Assembly (NCBI GenBank): GCA_021234155.1 | Contig: JAJEKV010000022.1 | Coordinates: 2,106,728 to 2,170,727 of the forward strand | From: Isoetes taiwanensis | Lineage: Eukaryota; Streptophyta; Lycopodiopsida; Isoetales; Isoetaceae | DNA: 64,000 nt | Direction: 5' to 3' | In this document: positions 48,629-59,351 of the stretch, one piece after another | Layout of the letters: the number at the start of each line of letters is the position of its first letter | How positions within the stretch are numbered: the stretch's first letter is position 1 | The notes under the pieces: generated by a model | Databases searched by the model: none | Told to the model about the DNA's origin: nothing | What the model saw: only the letters and a program-made list of their open reading frames with translations | Made by a program: the position numbers and the translations under genes

Positions 48629-49092
48629 GGTATAAATTTATACCGGGTGAGTTCAAACAATACAACGAATTTATCAAACGGTATAAATTTATACCACGTG
48701 AGCTCAAATTTTTACCACGTGAACTCAAGCAGTACACAGGGAAAGAACTCGAGTGGTATAAATTTATACCGCCAGTGAGCTCAAACGGTATAAGTTTATA
48801 CCGTCTCCCCACATGAAAATGCTGAGAGCAGTATAAATTTATACCGAAATTTTTTAAAAAGGAAGTCACGGTATAAATTTATACCATGAGATCTCTTGAA
48901 AAACATTTCCTTTTAAATTCAATACATTATCTTGAAAAACATTTCCTTATAAATTCAATAACACAAGAAATTTCTTGTAAACGGAATTTTATTTATGGTT
49001 ATAACTTGACCTTTCATGGATATAACATGATTTTTGCCTGGCTAAAACATGGCAGATGCTTTTGACGGTATAAATTTATACCGAGGGTAGGA
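48629..49092. repeat. Cluster of seven 16-bp palindromes, element B left side
   Basis: GGTATAAATTTATACC or a one-base variant occurs at 48,629, 48,680, 48,755, 48,787 (variant), 48,830 (variant first base), 48,870 and 49,077. Between several copies a GTGAGCTCAAA-type spacer recurs. Confidence 0.95.
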
Positions 49093-49236
49093 AAACTGTG
49101 TGTTGGGAAAACTTTAGGGTTGTGATAATCGAATGATTTAGGTGTTTTATTGTTGCGGCATCAGTTTCTTAGTGATGCAGAAGGTTTGTTTCTTAGTCTG
49201 AAGAAGCTTTGAAGAAGATTTTTTTGTTTTTTTTAG

Positions 49237-49452
49237 GGTTTTAATCGGCCCAGCATCTTCGTAAGTTTTCTCAGAGCTGATAAGGTCATTGAAGCTAATG
49301 AGATATACGAGAAAATGAAGGATAGAGGTCATAAAGTAGAAACATTCACTTATGAGCAGCTTATACGTGCAAACAATAGGATGAAAAATGCAGACGTAGT
49401 TTCCATGATCATGAAAGATATGGATGGTTTTTCTATACAGGATGGCAGTTAA
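49237..49452 (+). pseudogene. Captured PPR protein 3' exon
   Basis: After a polypyrimidine tract and AG (49,235-49,236) a frame of about 71 codons reads RADKVIEANEIYEKMKDRGH, then ETFTYEQLIRANNRM and ends ...FSIQDGS-stop at 49,452. The spacing of EIYEKMKDRG and TFTYEQLIRA is that of pentatricopeptide motifs, the organelle RNA-binding family. Only the C-terminal end and likely 3' UTR are present, as expected for a gene fragment carried by a transposon. The frame is intact. Confidence 0.65.
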
Positions 49453-51239
49453 GAACGTGTTGGAAAGCTGATATGATGTGAAGTGACAGAATTTTAAGCT
49501 GGTCCCTGGACTTCAGCAATCTCAGCATGCAGATCTGAGTACAAAATATGGCCAGTGCACAGGTAATCTCAGTTTGTAAGTCTTTAAATTATTTATGGTC
49601 AACAGAAAACTTCTGTAGACTTATTTAAGCATTCAATTTGTCTATGGCTCCACAGTGCAGAACTCCAAGATAGCATGTTCAGATGTAGTAGAACCTGCAA
49701 ACTTTGTGTTGGGAACCTGCAAACGTTTGGTAGTGGAACCTGCAAACTATTTGTTGGTAATTGGAACTTAATGCCTGCTGATTGCTTCAACGGAGCAATG
49801 TTGGTTGGTATGTATTCTGTAAATCATGAAATAGTTAGGGTGAGGCGTACCAGCAACTGGATGGTTTGATAATTGATGCAAACCATTCCTGCTTGCTTGA
49901 TGGAGAAGCGTGGGCAAAAGAAATGGACACATGTAGAGATGGACAAAGACAAAAGCAGAAAGTTTATCTAGGGTCAAACTGGACCTGGATGTTATACACA
50001 GACGTTCCTTCTTTTCTACATATATTAAAATTCCTAAATGTATTTTGTGAAAACATAACATGAAGTTTGTACATGGCATTGGAATTTCCATACTGGAAGT
50101 AAGCAAGTTAACAGTTGGATTCCAAAGCAAATCATGTTTGATGCAATATTATTCACATGTTAGTTATAGAGGAGGCCAATAGATTGACACAACAGGAAGG
50201 CAATCACCTTTTCAGCATGTTGGAAGCATGTGGCAGCACGGAGATCATGGAGGATGGAAGACGTATTTGTTTAGATTCGTTATTCCTCAGTTGCAAAGCA
50301 AAAGAACACCACCACTTGAATAGTTGTAAGCACCACGATGTCCTCAGGTTACTCATCGGTATAGAGTTCTACTTCCGCTATGGAGAGTGATTCAAGCCCA
50401 TATCTCCTTATGCAAGAAGAGTTGAATTTTTTATCTTTGGTGTTTGGAGCTTAAAGCAGTTATAAAAGGAAATCAATACATCAGCAAGCATACCTTGTAC
50501 TCATCCAAAGGACATGAGTTATCATGAGTGCAGCAACCTGGGAGCAGCTGGATTATTTCTGCTGCGTTTGCAAGGTCAAATATTTTCAACTTCTATTCAA
50601 TGCTTGAGTTATTGCAACTTGCGTAGTCAATGTGGATCCAGAATTATTGCAAGCTCCACCTATATTTAGTACTATAGTTGGAGCATCAAAATCTGGAGTG
50701 ATCTAACACTATATTTTTATTGACAACTTATCCTTCATAACTACGGCAAGCCTTGCCACAATTATTAAACTTAGGTGTCATTATGCATTCTTCTTATATA
50801 CCATCGGTTCACTTTGTCTACAGAACGGAAGCTCATAAATAGTGGGAATGAAATCATGCTTCTGAATTCAAGAAGTTTGATAGGACAACAGGTTACCATG
50901 GGATATGCTTAACTGCTTGGATGGAATATTCAACTACGGATGTTCTCAACTCCTCAGTAGAAATTTATGGCCCATTGCCTCAACGAGATAAAATTGCACC
51001 GTTGTTCTGTAAAGATGGAGATTAAACATTGTGGGCCATGAATAGGTACAAAATTCTTGACTGGCACAGTTACAAGCAGAGCACATGAAAGAAATGAGGA
51101 ACACCTGCAAATGCAATGAAACTTAAATTATTCGATTAGAATCAATGGAAAAAATGTACATAGTGTTTATGATGGAACCATAGATCTTATTGCTAGCACA
51201 AAGTTGCGTAATTGCCTGATGGGTATCTACCACTTCCCC
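49453..51239. other. Element B interior without a recognised gene
   Basis: It follows the PPR stop codon and probably includes its 3' UTR and downstream host sequence. Open frames at 49,675-49,869 and 50,157-50,390 have no familiar motif. A short tandem TTTGGGAACCTGCAAAC-like repeat lies near 49,690-49,750. Confidence 0.45.
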
Positions 51240-51575
51240 TGCGATTTGTACTTTTACCAAAACATGCTACGTCTAGTTAATTTATAAGACTTTGAAAGAA
51301 TTTCTTCCTTCATATTCCAGAGTTCTTCACAGATCTTCTCAAAGGTTGGACGTTTAGAAGCTTTTTTATGCCAACAAAGTGGCGAATCAAGCTATCAAGT
51401 CTTCTTGGAATAAAAACTACGTAAGATTTAATAGGGTTCTTCCATTGTAGTTTCTTGGTAAGCTCTTTTTGTCGTCACAAGCTCCAAAAGTGCTAAATAC
51501 AATGTCGGCTAATTGTTAAGATCAAGCTTGGACGAGGCAACTCTAGTTTTTGACATCAAGACATTGTGACTTGGA
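51240..51575 (-). pseudogene. Captured protein kinase fragment with internal deletion
   Basis: On the minus strand: NVLMSKTRVASS near 51,550 (like the NVLL...RVA part after the catalytic loop), LALLELVTTKRAYQETTMEE near 51,450-51,510 (subdomain IX/X), then CWHKKASKRPTFEKICEELW near 51,300-51,370, the subdomain XI box with the conserved R of RPTF. The DFG to APE segment is missing, and at least two single-base frame changes occur. It is antisense to the PPR piece, so the two came from separate captures. Confidence 0.7.
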
Positions 51576-51761
51576 CGTCTATTATTACAATTTATGGTCA
51601 ATACAATTTATGGTCAATACAAGCAGGCTGAAGTACTTCAAATTATCAAACAAATGCATACGAAGGAATGCATCTGAGGAAGAACGATCTTTGGAGAGAT
51701 CAAGGAAAACAAAATCTCAAGGTGATGAGAGTCTTGTGGATTTGGGTGGACCCCCACACGT

Positions 51762-51817
51762 GGTATAAATTTATACCGACGGGTTTTCATTTCAACCTGT
51801 CGGTATAAATTTATACC
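51762..51817. repeat. Pair of 16-bp palindromes, element B right side
   Basis: Two exact copies of GGTATAAATTTATACC at 51,762-51,777 and 51,802-51,817. They flank a CGACGGGTTTT...AACCTGTCG inverted spacer, about 0.5 kb from the right end. Confidence 0.95.
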
Positions 51818-52284
51818 GCTGCACCTGACTATTTCTTACTTGAAACATTCTCTGCAAATTGACTGTGACATGCCCTGTTATTTAAAGACCTTATACAGAT
51901 AGTGACTTTTGGTAACACTATTTAAGATGAATACTTACTTCGAATGCTATAAAATCATAATCTATTCTATTCTATTCTCTGTTAAAAGTTTAAAGAATTT
52001 ATTTCTGCTAAACGATGTGTTCTGCTACCGTGAGAGTATTCATGCACGCTTTGCAACACAACCTACTTCAATTGCATGTATTTTGGCAATGGAAATTCTA
52101 TGGCTCCCGTAAAATTCTGCTTGACCCCCCTAAATTGCTTTTTTTTTTTTTGGTCCTATGCTTTTAGAGTATTTTTTCTTCAAAAGTGTTGTTTTCATGA
52201 CGGCTTTGCAAAAATCATATCCAAAAAACTTGAATGCCTCTATTTTTTTGCTCTTTTTTAAAATTTCTAATTTTTTTGAGGGAA

Positions 52285-52333
52285 TCTTTCAAACGCACTT
52301 CTTAAATAAGTGTGTTTCATTTTAAACCTTGTT
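52285..52333 (-). repeat. Element B right TIR
   Basis: Inverted counterpart of 47,946-47,992 with a few differences (GTGTGTTTCATTTTAAACC). Confidence 0.82.
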
Positions 52334-52337
52334 ATGC

Positions 52338-53597
52338 ATGGAAAGGGAGAATATACTAAATATAAAAATGCATAAAACAACACTATTTGAGAAGGCTGGG
52401 CATTTATTGCAGGCATTAGAAGACATGAACCAAGTCAATGTGCTGTTCTATTCTCTAAAACCTCAAAATATGAAAAATCAGGTCTTGTGCAATGCCTGTT
52501 AGTGCACGAATTTCTATTAATGCATGTGAAACAAATGAAAACAGCCAACCAGTAAAGCAATCTATCACTGGAGAGAAGGTGCGCCCTGGAATGATCATTT
52601 TTACTGCAAGAAAAACCTTGGATAGTGAGAAAAATGTGCTCTGTGGATAAGAATTAGATAATCTGAAAGCATGAATAAACTGATACTCAATACCCACAAT
52701 AATATAGTACAATCTGGTGCTTGGATAAAACTACCAGTCAAATTATTTCTGCATCACGTGTTGTAAAGGTAGAACATATTCTTAACCTGCAGAAACAATG
52801 CCTTCTACACAATAACACCACAAAGAAGCTCACATTATCAACGTCCTTGGTTTGAAGCTTTATGTGTAGTACCTAAATAATAACCAAAGCCCTTAGTGAA
52901 GAAGTATAATTATTCATGCATTCCATATTGTAAAGGTAAGCCATATTCTGAACCTGCAAAAGCAATGGCTTTTACCTACTAACACCACAAAGGAGCTCAC
53001 ATTATCAACGCCCTCAGCTTTAAGCTTTATGCATAGTACCTGAATAATGGGCCAAAGCCCTTAGTGAAGAAGTATTTAGCTCCCTAATGAAGTAAGTGAA
53101 GTAACATCCTGCAAGTTTAGGGTCAGATCCAGCAAACAGAAAAAAATGAAGAGAAAAAAAAATCGAACGACTCAATTCTTCGAATCCAGGCAAAAATTAT
53201 AGATGCTATAGTCTACGCAAAATGCTTTTCCAGCAAGTTTGTACCCACTTACAGCAAGTCGATTGTGCAAGGCCCACCCTAATTAAAATGCAGGATCTAG
53301 CACAGCAACGACCAAAGGAACTGTGGTGCATAGACAAAGAGCAATTGAAGCGTAAAAATCGTCAAAATGTAGAGTGCAGAGATGGCGACCGGAGGCTGAA
53401 GAAGAAAGTTCAAAATACGTATTCATTACCGGCAAACAGCATCCCGCATGGGGGGAGGGAACGCCACATGCGGCGTTTTGGGCACGGAAACCAACACAAT
53501 TCCAAAATAAAAAAGAGTGTGCACAATGCAAATGCTAGCACAATGGCAAGTGTTGCCTTTGTGGCTGACTTCCTTTAACGATATTCTTCCCTTTTTT
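52338..53597 (+). repeat. 1.6-kb repeat, second copy, right part
   Basis: It resumes at GGAAAGGGAGAATATACTAAA, matching 36,525-37,803 to the terminal CCCTTTTTTTT. It includes a small insertion relative to the first copy (near 53,425) and lacks some bases. Confidence 0.93.
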
Positions 53598-54296
53598 TTT
53601 AATTGATTATTAGTTACGTTAAGGATTCAAGTGAGCATAGAATTTATAAGTTACAAACACGGTTTTGGAGCATACATTTATATGTTCCCTATTTTAGTTC
53701 TAGGTGTTTCTCAATCATGTGGTTTGGATTGATTGATTCTGGGCATATTCTCAATTTCGAAGGCCTAGATATAGATACATAATGATTTAGCCATAAAGTG
53801 CATGTGTTGTAGGATAATGTATCCATTTTCTATCATATGGTAAATACATGTTGGCATAAGACAAAAAGCTATCTGGGGATCAGATGTTAGAGGTTTTTGA
53901 CTTGAAAATAGCAGGCTTAAATTAAGACTTTCATAAATGAGCTTATAGCTAATTGGTAGCTAATTGAATCCATACTATGTATGGCGATTTGTTAAGGTGT
54001 GGAGCCGATTTGTTAAGGTGTGCTCCAGTTAATTTATTTCTATGAAGGAAATATTCTGCAATGCATAATAAATATAAAGGAATTTGCATAATAGCCATAG
54101 AAGTAATTGGATGCCAACCTTACATTGGGAAGCTTTTGTGAACTTTACAATTGAACTTGATGAGGAACAATTCCTCTAGTATATTAATGTATTGTCCTTA
54201 ATAAATTAATGTTAGGAAATCCTTATATCCTTATTTGACAATAAAATCTTCCTTAAGGTTCTTATTTGACACCTAGTGTTACATAATTAAGTTTTA
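53598..54296 (+). repeat. Repeat Z, right copy with a 345-bp extra block
   Basis: 53,598-53,765 and 54,110-54,296 match 40,263-40,612. The extra block 53,766-54,109 has no counterpart there. The repeat ends just before the stop codon of the NPF gene, so it probably includes that gene's 3' flank. Confidence 0.85.
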
Positions 54297-54305
54297 TAGA
54301 GCATT

Positions 54306-56199
54306 TTACGCTAAAAGCGGCTCACAGATCAATGTGAGGCTAGCTGCATACTTGGTGGTTTTTTTGTAGGAGTATGACAATGCAAGGGGCAAATAAATGA
54401 GGAGGTTAATAGCAGAGACAAGGACCAAGATCCAGTAGTAATAGTCAAGATGGCCCTTGTTAATATCATTCTGCAGCCATGTAGGATTCGCTTTGTCAAT
54501 CATGGACACAATTGCACTACTCAGGAAAGAACCAAACCCATTAGTTACTAAACAGGCCATACTGACTCCAAGGCTTTGCATGCTGTCAGGAGTCTGTTCA
54601 TAAAAAAACTCCATGAGTGCAGGACAATAGACACTCTGAAGTAATCCATACAACCCATATTGTGGCACCAACCAGAATATACTCAACTTTCCACTAACTC
54701 TTTTCCTTTTCATTTCCACCACTGCTGCAACCATCATGTCTAACATGCACAACACAAACCCAATGCCTATCCTTTGTAGCAGGCTGAAGCCTCTTTCATT
54801 TTTTGTGCGCCTTCTCAGAAATGGCACCACCCATTTGTCATAAATTGGTAGAAATATGATACTTGTTATGGAAGCAAATAAGGACATGGAAGCTGAGGGT
54901 ATACTAACGTTTCCCATATGTCTTTCCATGTAACTGCCTTGAGTTACAAAAAATGTTCCAACCTGTGAAGGGACTATTCCTAACCAGAGCACGACTATCC
55001 AGATGGGGATTACTCTCAGCACCAATTTTACTTCTTCAACTTGAGTCAAGGTGCAACAAGACTCCTTTCTGTCTTCTTGTTTCAGAGCTGCCCTGTCAAG
55101 AAATCTGCAACAGAATTCAGAAAAGGATGAACCAGTTAGGGGACATTTTCTTGGAAGAAGCAGCTGCAACAAAATAAAGTAGGGCAACAGAGATGGAGAA
55201 ACCTGAATTGGTCTGTGTGAGGGAGTTGCCTGTTGCTATAGGTAACATCATTTTTCTCATAGAAATCGTCTGTAGTTTCCATGTTGCGCCTTTTGAAAGC
55301 GGTAATGAGAACATGAGCAATCTGAGGTAATGGACTTCCTTGACTTTTTCTATATCTGTAATGATTTGTCATGGCAAAGAATGCACATGGAAACTATTAG
55401 AAGCAACATGCAAATCCTCATAGCCCAACCCCAGCTTAGTCTGTCTTCAACATACACAACAGCAGTCATAGACACAATCCCTCCTAAACTAACGCACCAG
55501 GAAGTATAGTTGAAGAAGGAGGCCATACCCCTCTTTTCCATCACATCCTCTTCATCAAATTGGTCAGCTCCAAAAGATACAATACATGATATCACACTTC
55601 CACAGCCAATGGCAACTGAATATAATGCAAGAAAAAAAATGCCCATCTGGAGTGAGCTTGCATGAGTGCAGGCTCCATTCTGGCATGGCACGGGTCTGAG
55701 AGATTCGACAGAAACAGAGATGGTTAACAACATCATGCCCTGCAATATGCAAAAGATTCATCCAAGTTAATGGAAAATTTGGCATAGTAATGCACAAAGG
55801 ATTTCATGGCACTTACCAAGAAAAAAACCCCCGACGTAAGAGAGATGGTCCTGTAGCGACCCAAATATGTATCAGAAATGAAAGCACCCACCAGGCCCAT
55901 GATGGATAAAACGCCTTGTAAATTGTTGACATCACGGGCAGATACAGCAGTTCTTCTATGCAATACCGTGGTCATGTAAGTGATAATGTTGCCGTATATG
56001 GCAGATGAAATCAAAGCATATATTGCGGTGTATGCTGCAAATCATAAAATCAATGTATATCAGTAAAATTTAACAGAATGAGTATTTCGATTTGAGCTTC
56101 ACCAAGCATTGGCCAGCATGATTTCCAGCTTCCTATTTTGCATTTATCAGCTATTCTACCCTTGTAATCCTCGCTTCCATGTTGAACCAGATTGTACAT
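54306..56199 (-). CDS. NPF (NRT1/PTR family) transporter, four exons, one frameshift
   Basis: Exons on the minus strand: 56,103-56,199, 55,817-56,034 (218 bp, the conserved NPF exon 2 length), 55,203-55,739 and 54,306-55,104. All have GT/AG borders and short introns (68, 77 and 98 bp). Exon 1 encodes DYKGRIADK, and exon 2 has VGAFISDTYLGRYRTI. Exon 3 has FGADQFDEED and YRYRKSQGSPLPQIA, and exon 4 has IPIWIVVLWLGIVPSQVGTF and INKGHLDYYYWIL. Such proteins are membrane H+-coupled carriers of nitrate, peptides, hormones or other metabolites; the substrate is not predictable here. Exon lengths total 1651 nt, one more than a multiple of three, and the frame shifts by one base in exon 3 near 55,370-55,390 (MCIL to FAMTNH). 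The usual ExxER motif of helix 1 is absent. A dispersed repeat begins within about 12-20 bp upstream of the ATG. Confidence 0.9.
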
Positions 56200-56210
56200 T
56201 CTCTCAAGAG

Positions 56211-56262
56211 GAACTTTGCAACGAACCACTTTTGGTTTTTGGTCCGGCTAAAAATTGGGCTT
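56211..56262 (+). repeat. Short dispersed repeat upstream of the NPF start
   Basis: GCAACGAACCACTTTTGG then GGCTAAAAATTGGGCTTGT matches 9,892-9,940 and 15,139-15,180. It occupies the expected promoter or 5' UTR of the NPF gene, which may explain its short N-terminus. Confidence 0.75.
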
Positions 56263-58830
56263 GTCCCTGGGACCATTCCTGATCCATGGACCAGAACTAG
56301 CCCACATGACCTCTGCTACTTAAACCCACGTAACTCACGAAAGAAATTTCAATTTTATAATACACCACTATCATTTAGTCTTCACTTATTTCTTAATGAC
56401 CTCTGAGAATTTCAAGACCAATGGGGTCACTTATACCTTGTGGTGATTGCTCAAACATTGGAGAATTTGGCAGTTTCTGCACCAGTCCAGAACTTCTTCT
56501 TCGATATTTCTAGCATAAAGTGACCTAAACCTTGCTAAAGATGGAGGTATTTGCCTGTTTATCATAGAATACATTGAGTTTTATGTTCCCATATTTTCTT
56601 GCTATCATTTGAAATTGGTGGAAGCCAACAAACCCTATTTTGGTCAAAAAAGTTGAATGAGGTTTAAGAATTGTTACTCTCTCATTATAACAAGTTTTGA
56701 TTTAATTCTTGTGGTCATCTTAACCTTAATATTTACTAAAAGAATCAAATATACAGAATTCTGGACAAAAGTATATGTTAAAATGCTCCAATAACAACCA
56801 TCCATAATGCCATGTGGGCAATAAATGATGCGTTCTATTTATATCTACATAGAACATAACTTTTATCAACTTACATATAGTATAACTAGGGTGTGACCAT
56901 GCAATTTTTGGAATTCAAACGTGATGTACAACAACCGGATTAACACAATAGAGCATAAAAAGTTGAATCAACTCCATAATTATAGGTCCAAAACTCTACA
57001 ACGATTAAGCTAGTGATGTTTATTGATGAATTCAAGTGGATGTTGTGAAGTTTAGCCATGACAATATATAAATAGACCACATAACATTTCATATATGCTT
57101 CTTTGGTTCATAGAAAGAGACACTACCTATCCCCAAATATGCCTTTAAAATGGTTCAAAGTGTGAGAAATGACATATATAGAGATCTCTTATATAGTTTA
57201 TATGGTCTTATTGAAAAAAATACCATGAAATCTGCTTATTTCTTACTAGCATAAACTTCATATCTGTGTTGCTGCTATAAGGCAGTCATCCAAGTAGAAT
57301 AACATTACATGTAAGTTAACTTTCATGTATATTATATTTTTTATGGATGCAAACCTTTCTTGGCAATAGAAATCTCCAGTTGCATATTAAAGTAACATGT
57401 TATTTCTAAGATTTTAATTTATATAGTAATGGTACCCAGCGTTGCTGGGCATAAGTTGAATGTAAAGTTTTGGCCACAATAAGGAAAAGCGTGCAATAAA
57501 AAAACTTCTGCATTCTAACAAAAAAGATCGCTTAAAAGAAACTTTCATGTTAGATAGTGTTGTGTTCCCAATGATAAGAACTTACGTTACCAGCGAACAC
57601 TCTATGGAGTTCAAGAACCATCTGCATTGTCTTGCATCAATGTTAAGCAAAAGGAACAATACACTTCCTAGAAACTTACATCCTCATGACCCAAGCTCTA
57701 AGCAAAAGAAACAATGCACTACATCAAAGCTGTATCCCCATAACTCAACCTCTAGCAACTCACGGGCACTACTACCTTAACTTGGTGTGTGGAGCAAATA
57801 TTATATTATAGAAGAGGTAATTGTGCAAAAGTTGGTAACCTGTAAATGATAATCCTGCGGATTCACTTTGGAAACAGGACGTCTTGAATTTTTCCACATT
57901 GAATTTGAATGCATGGTAGCATATTGGTGAAAGCATGCCGCTCAAACTGCGAAGTCAAGCGTACAAAAGAAAACAAAATTCTAATATAAAGAAGTTGTGA
58001 TGCCCATCGTTGATGGGCATAAGCTGGAACGTTGATGGGCATAAGCTGGAACCTGTAAATGAGGTTGGGACATGTCAGTGATGATCTCTCTTTGATTGTT
58101 CATATTTTTCAACTGAACTATGTATTGTTTGTTCTGCAAAATATTTTACTCCGAGAAGTTCCAACCTTTTCTTTTTCAAAGAAGTCTACATCTCCATCTC
58201 CATCTCCATTTCTATCTGGCAGAGGTTCCTTGTCTTTATTTCTTTGTGTAACAGCGGGTTCAACTGGCCACGGATGGTGCATACATAAATAATGGTTGGA
58301 AGTTTGCTCTCCCCTCTTCATCTTTCACGTTTGTGATAGACACCTGATAGTATTTTCATGATCTTCTTTATCCACATCCTCAGCCTCATGCTATTTCGCA
58401 GCTAATTTGAATAACCCCTTTAGATTGTAACCATTGGCCCTTAATTTTGTTGGATTATGCAATTCATAACATGGCCAACAATGCACCTTTCACAACCAAC
58501 CACCCTTGTTCTATTCTAGACAATCACAATGTGGGCAAACACACCAATATCTGGACCCACATGTGAAGACTAATGTGACAAAGTGACCTTGTCTGCTATA
58601 ACCTAAAGCCAAGATTGCAACCAAGCAAATTCGTTTGCTTGTCTTCAAGCTAAGATGCCGCCAACTCATAAGAGAAAGAAGACTTTTATATGCAAGTGAA
58701 AAAGAATCTAATGCAGAATGATAAATAGAATCCTTTGCTTAGCTTAATAACTTGGGGAATTGTTCACAAATTCACCAACCATTGGATCCCATCAATAAAA
58801 GAAATATATAAAAATCCAACCCTTGCAATG
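56263..58830. other. No gene recognised
   Basis: AT-rich. CGTTGATGGGCATAAGCTGGA is tandemly doubled at about 58,009-58,050, with a related CGTTGCTGGGCATAAGTTG at 57,438-57,457. A (CATCTC)n-like run lies at 58,187-58,205. Confidence 0.5.
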
Positions 58831-58838
58831 GTCTTCAA

Positions 58839-58968
58839 ACCCTACAAACGTGAAAATCTTGATCTTTTGAATTTACTGAAACTCACACCCTACAAACGTG
58901 AAAATCTTGATCTTTTGAATTTACTGAAACTCACGTAGACGAAAATCTTGGTCTTTTTAATTTACACC
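58839..58968 (+). repeat. 48-bp tandem repeat, two perfect copies plus a partial
   Basis: 58,839-58,886 and 58,887-58,934 are identical, beginning ACCCTACAAACGTG and ending GAAACTCAC. A third, degenerate partial copy runs to about 58,968. Confidence 0.95.
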
Positions 58969-59087
58969 GCTTCTTCACTTTTTTGAAACTGCATTGAACG
59001 TCTGTTCTTAAGCACACTATCTTGGGAAAGTAGCATCTCTTGAATTCAGAATGAAATCACTGAATTTAAGACACCGAGTTGTTATTG

Positions 59088-59203
59088 CAAATTTGCAAAC
59101 CAATTGCATATTTTCACAAAGATATTATCATAATCCGCGTTGTTGGTTGGCAAATTTGCAAACCAATTGGCATATTTTCACAAAGATATTATTATCATCC
59201 TGT
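59088..59203 (+). repeat. Tandem pair of about 62 bp
   Basis: GCAAATTTGCAAACCAATTG followed by CATATTTTCACAAAGATATT occurs at 59,088 and again at 59,150 with few changes. Confidence 0.9.
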
Positions 59204-59351
59204 AGACATCTGCAATTACCAAAGGAGGCCCTATACACAGAAGGATATGATACAAACCATGAATATGCTACTATATACATTCAGCATGGAACCAAGACAA
59301 ACAGAAGAGCACTAACCATGCACAGAATGCAGGTTACATAACCCACATTAA

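Larger units (their letters stand above)
47946..52333. mobile_element. Element B: 4.4-kb Pack-type TIR element
   Basis: The ends are inverted: AACAAAGTTTAAAATGAAAC at the left and GTTTCATTTTAAACCTTGTT at the right, with partial inverted similarity continuing inwards (GAAAGATTCCCT). ATGC on both sides (47,942-47,945 and 52,334-52,337) is a likely 4-bp target duplication. An independent copy of the same end lies at 4,998-5,137. No transposase is visible. Instead it carries a PPR gene end and a kinase fragment, so it is probably non-autonomous. It inserted immediately beside element A. Confidence 0.8.

Noticed and set aside
49675-49869. Small cysteine-bearing frame (TCKLCVGNLQTF) in element B
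   Set aside because: It is a tandem GGAACCTGCAAAC repeat in the likely 3' UTR of the captured PPR piece, not a peptide gene.
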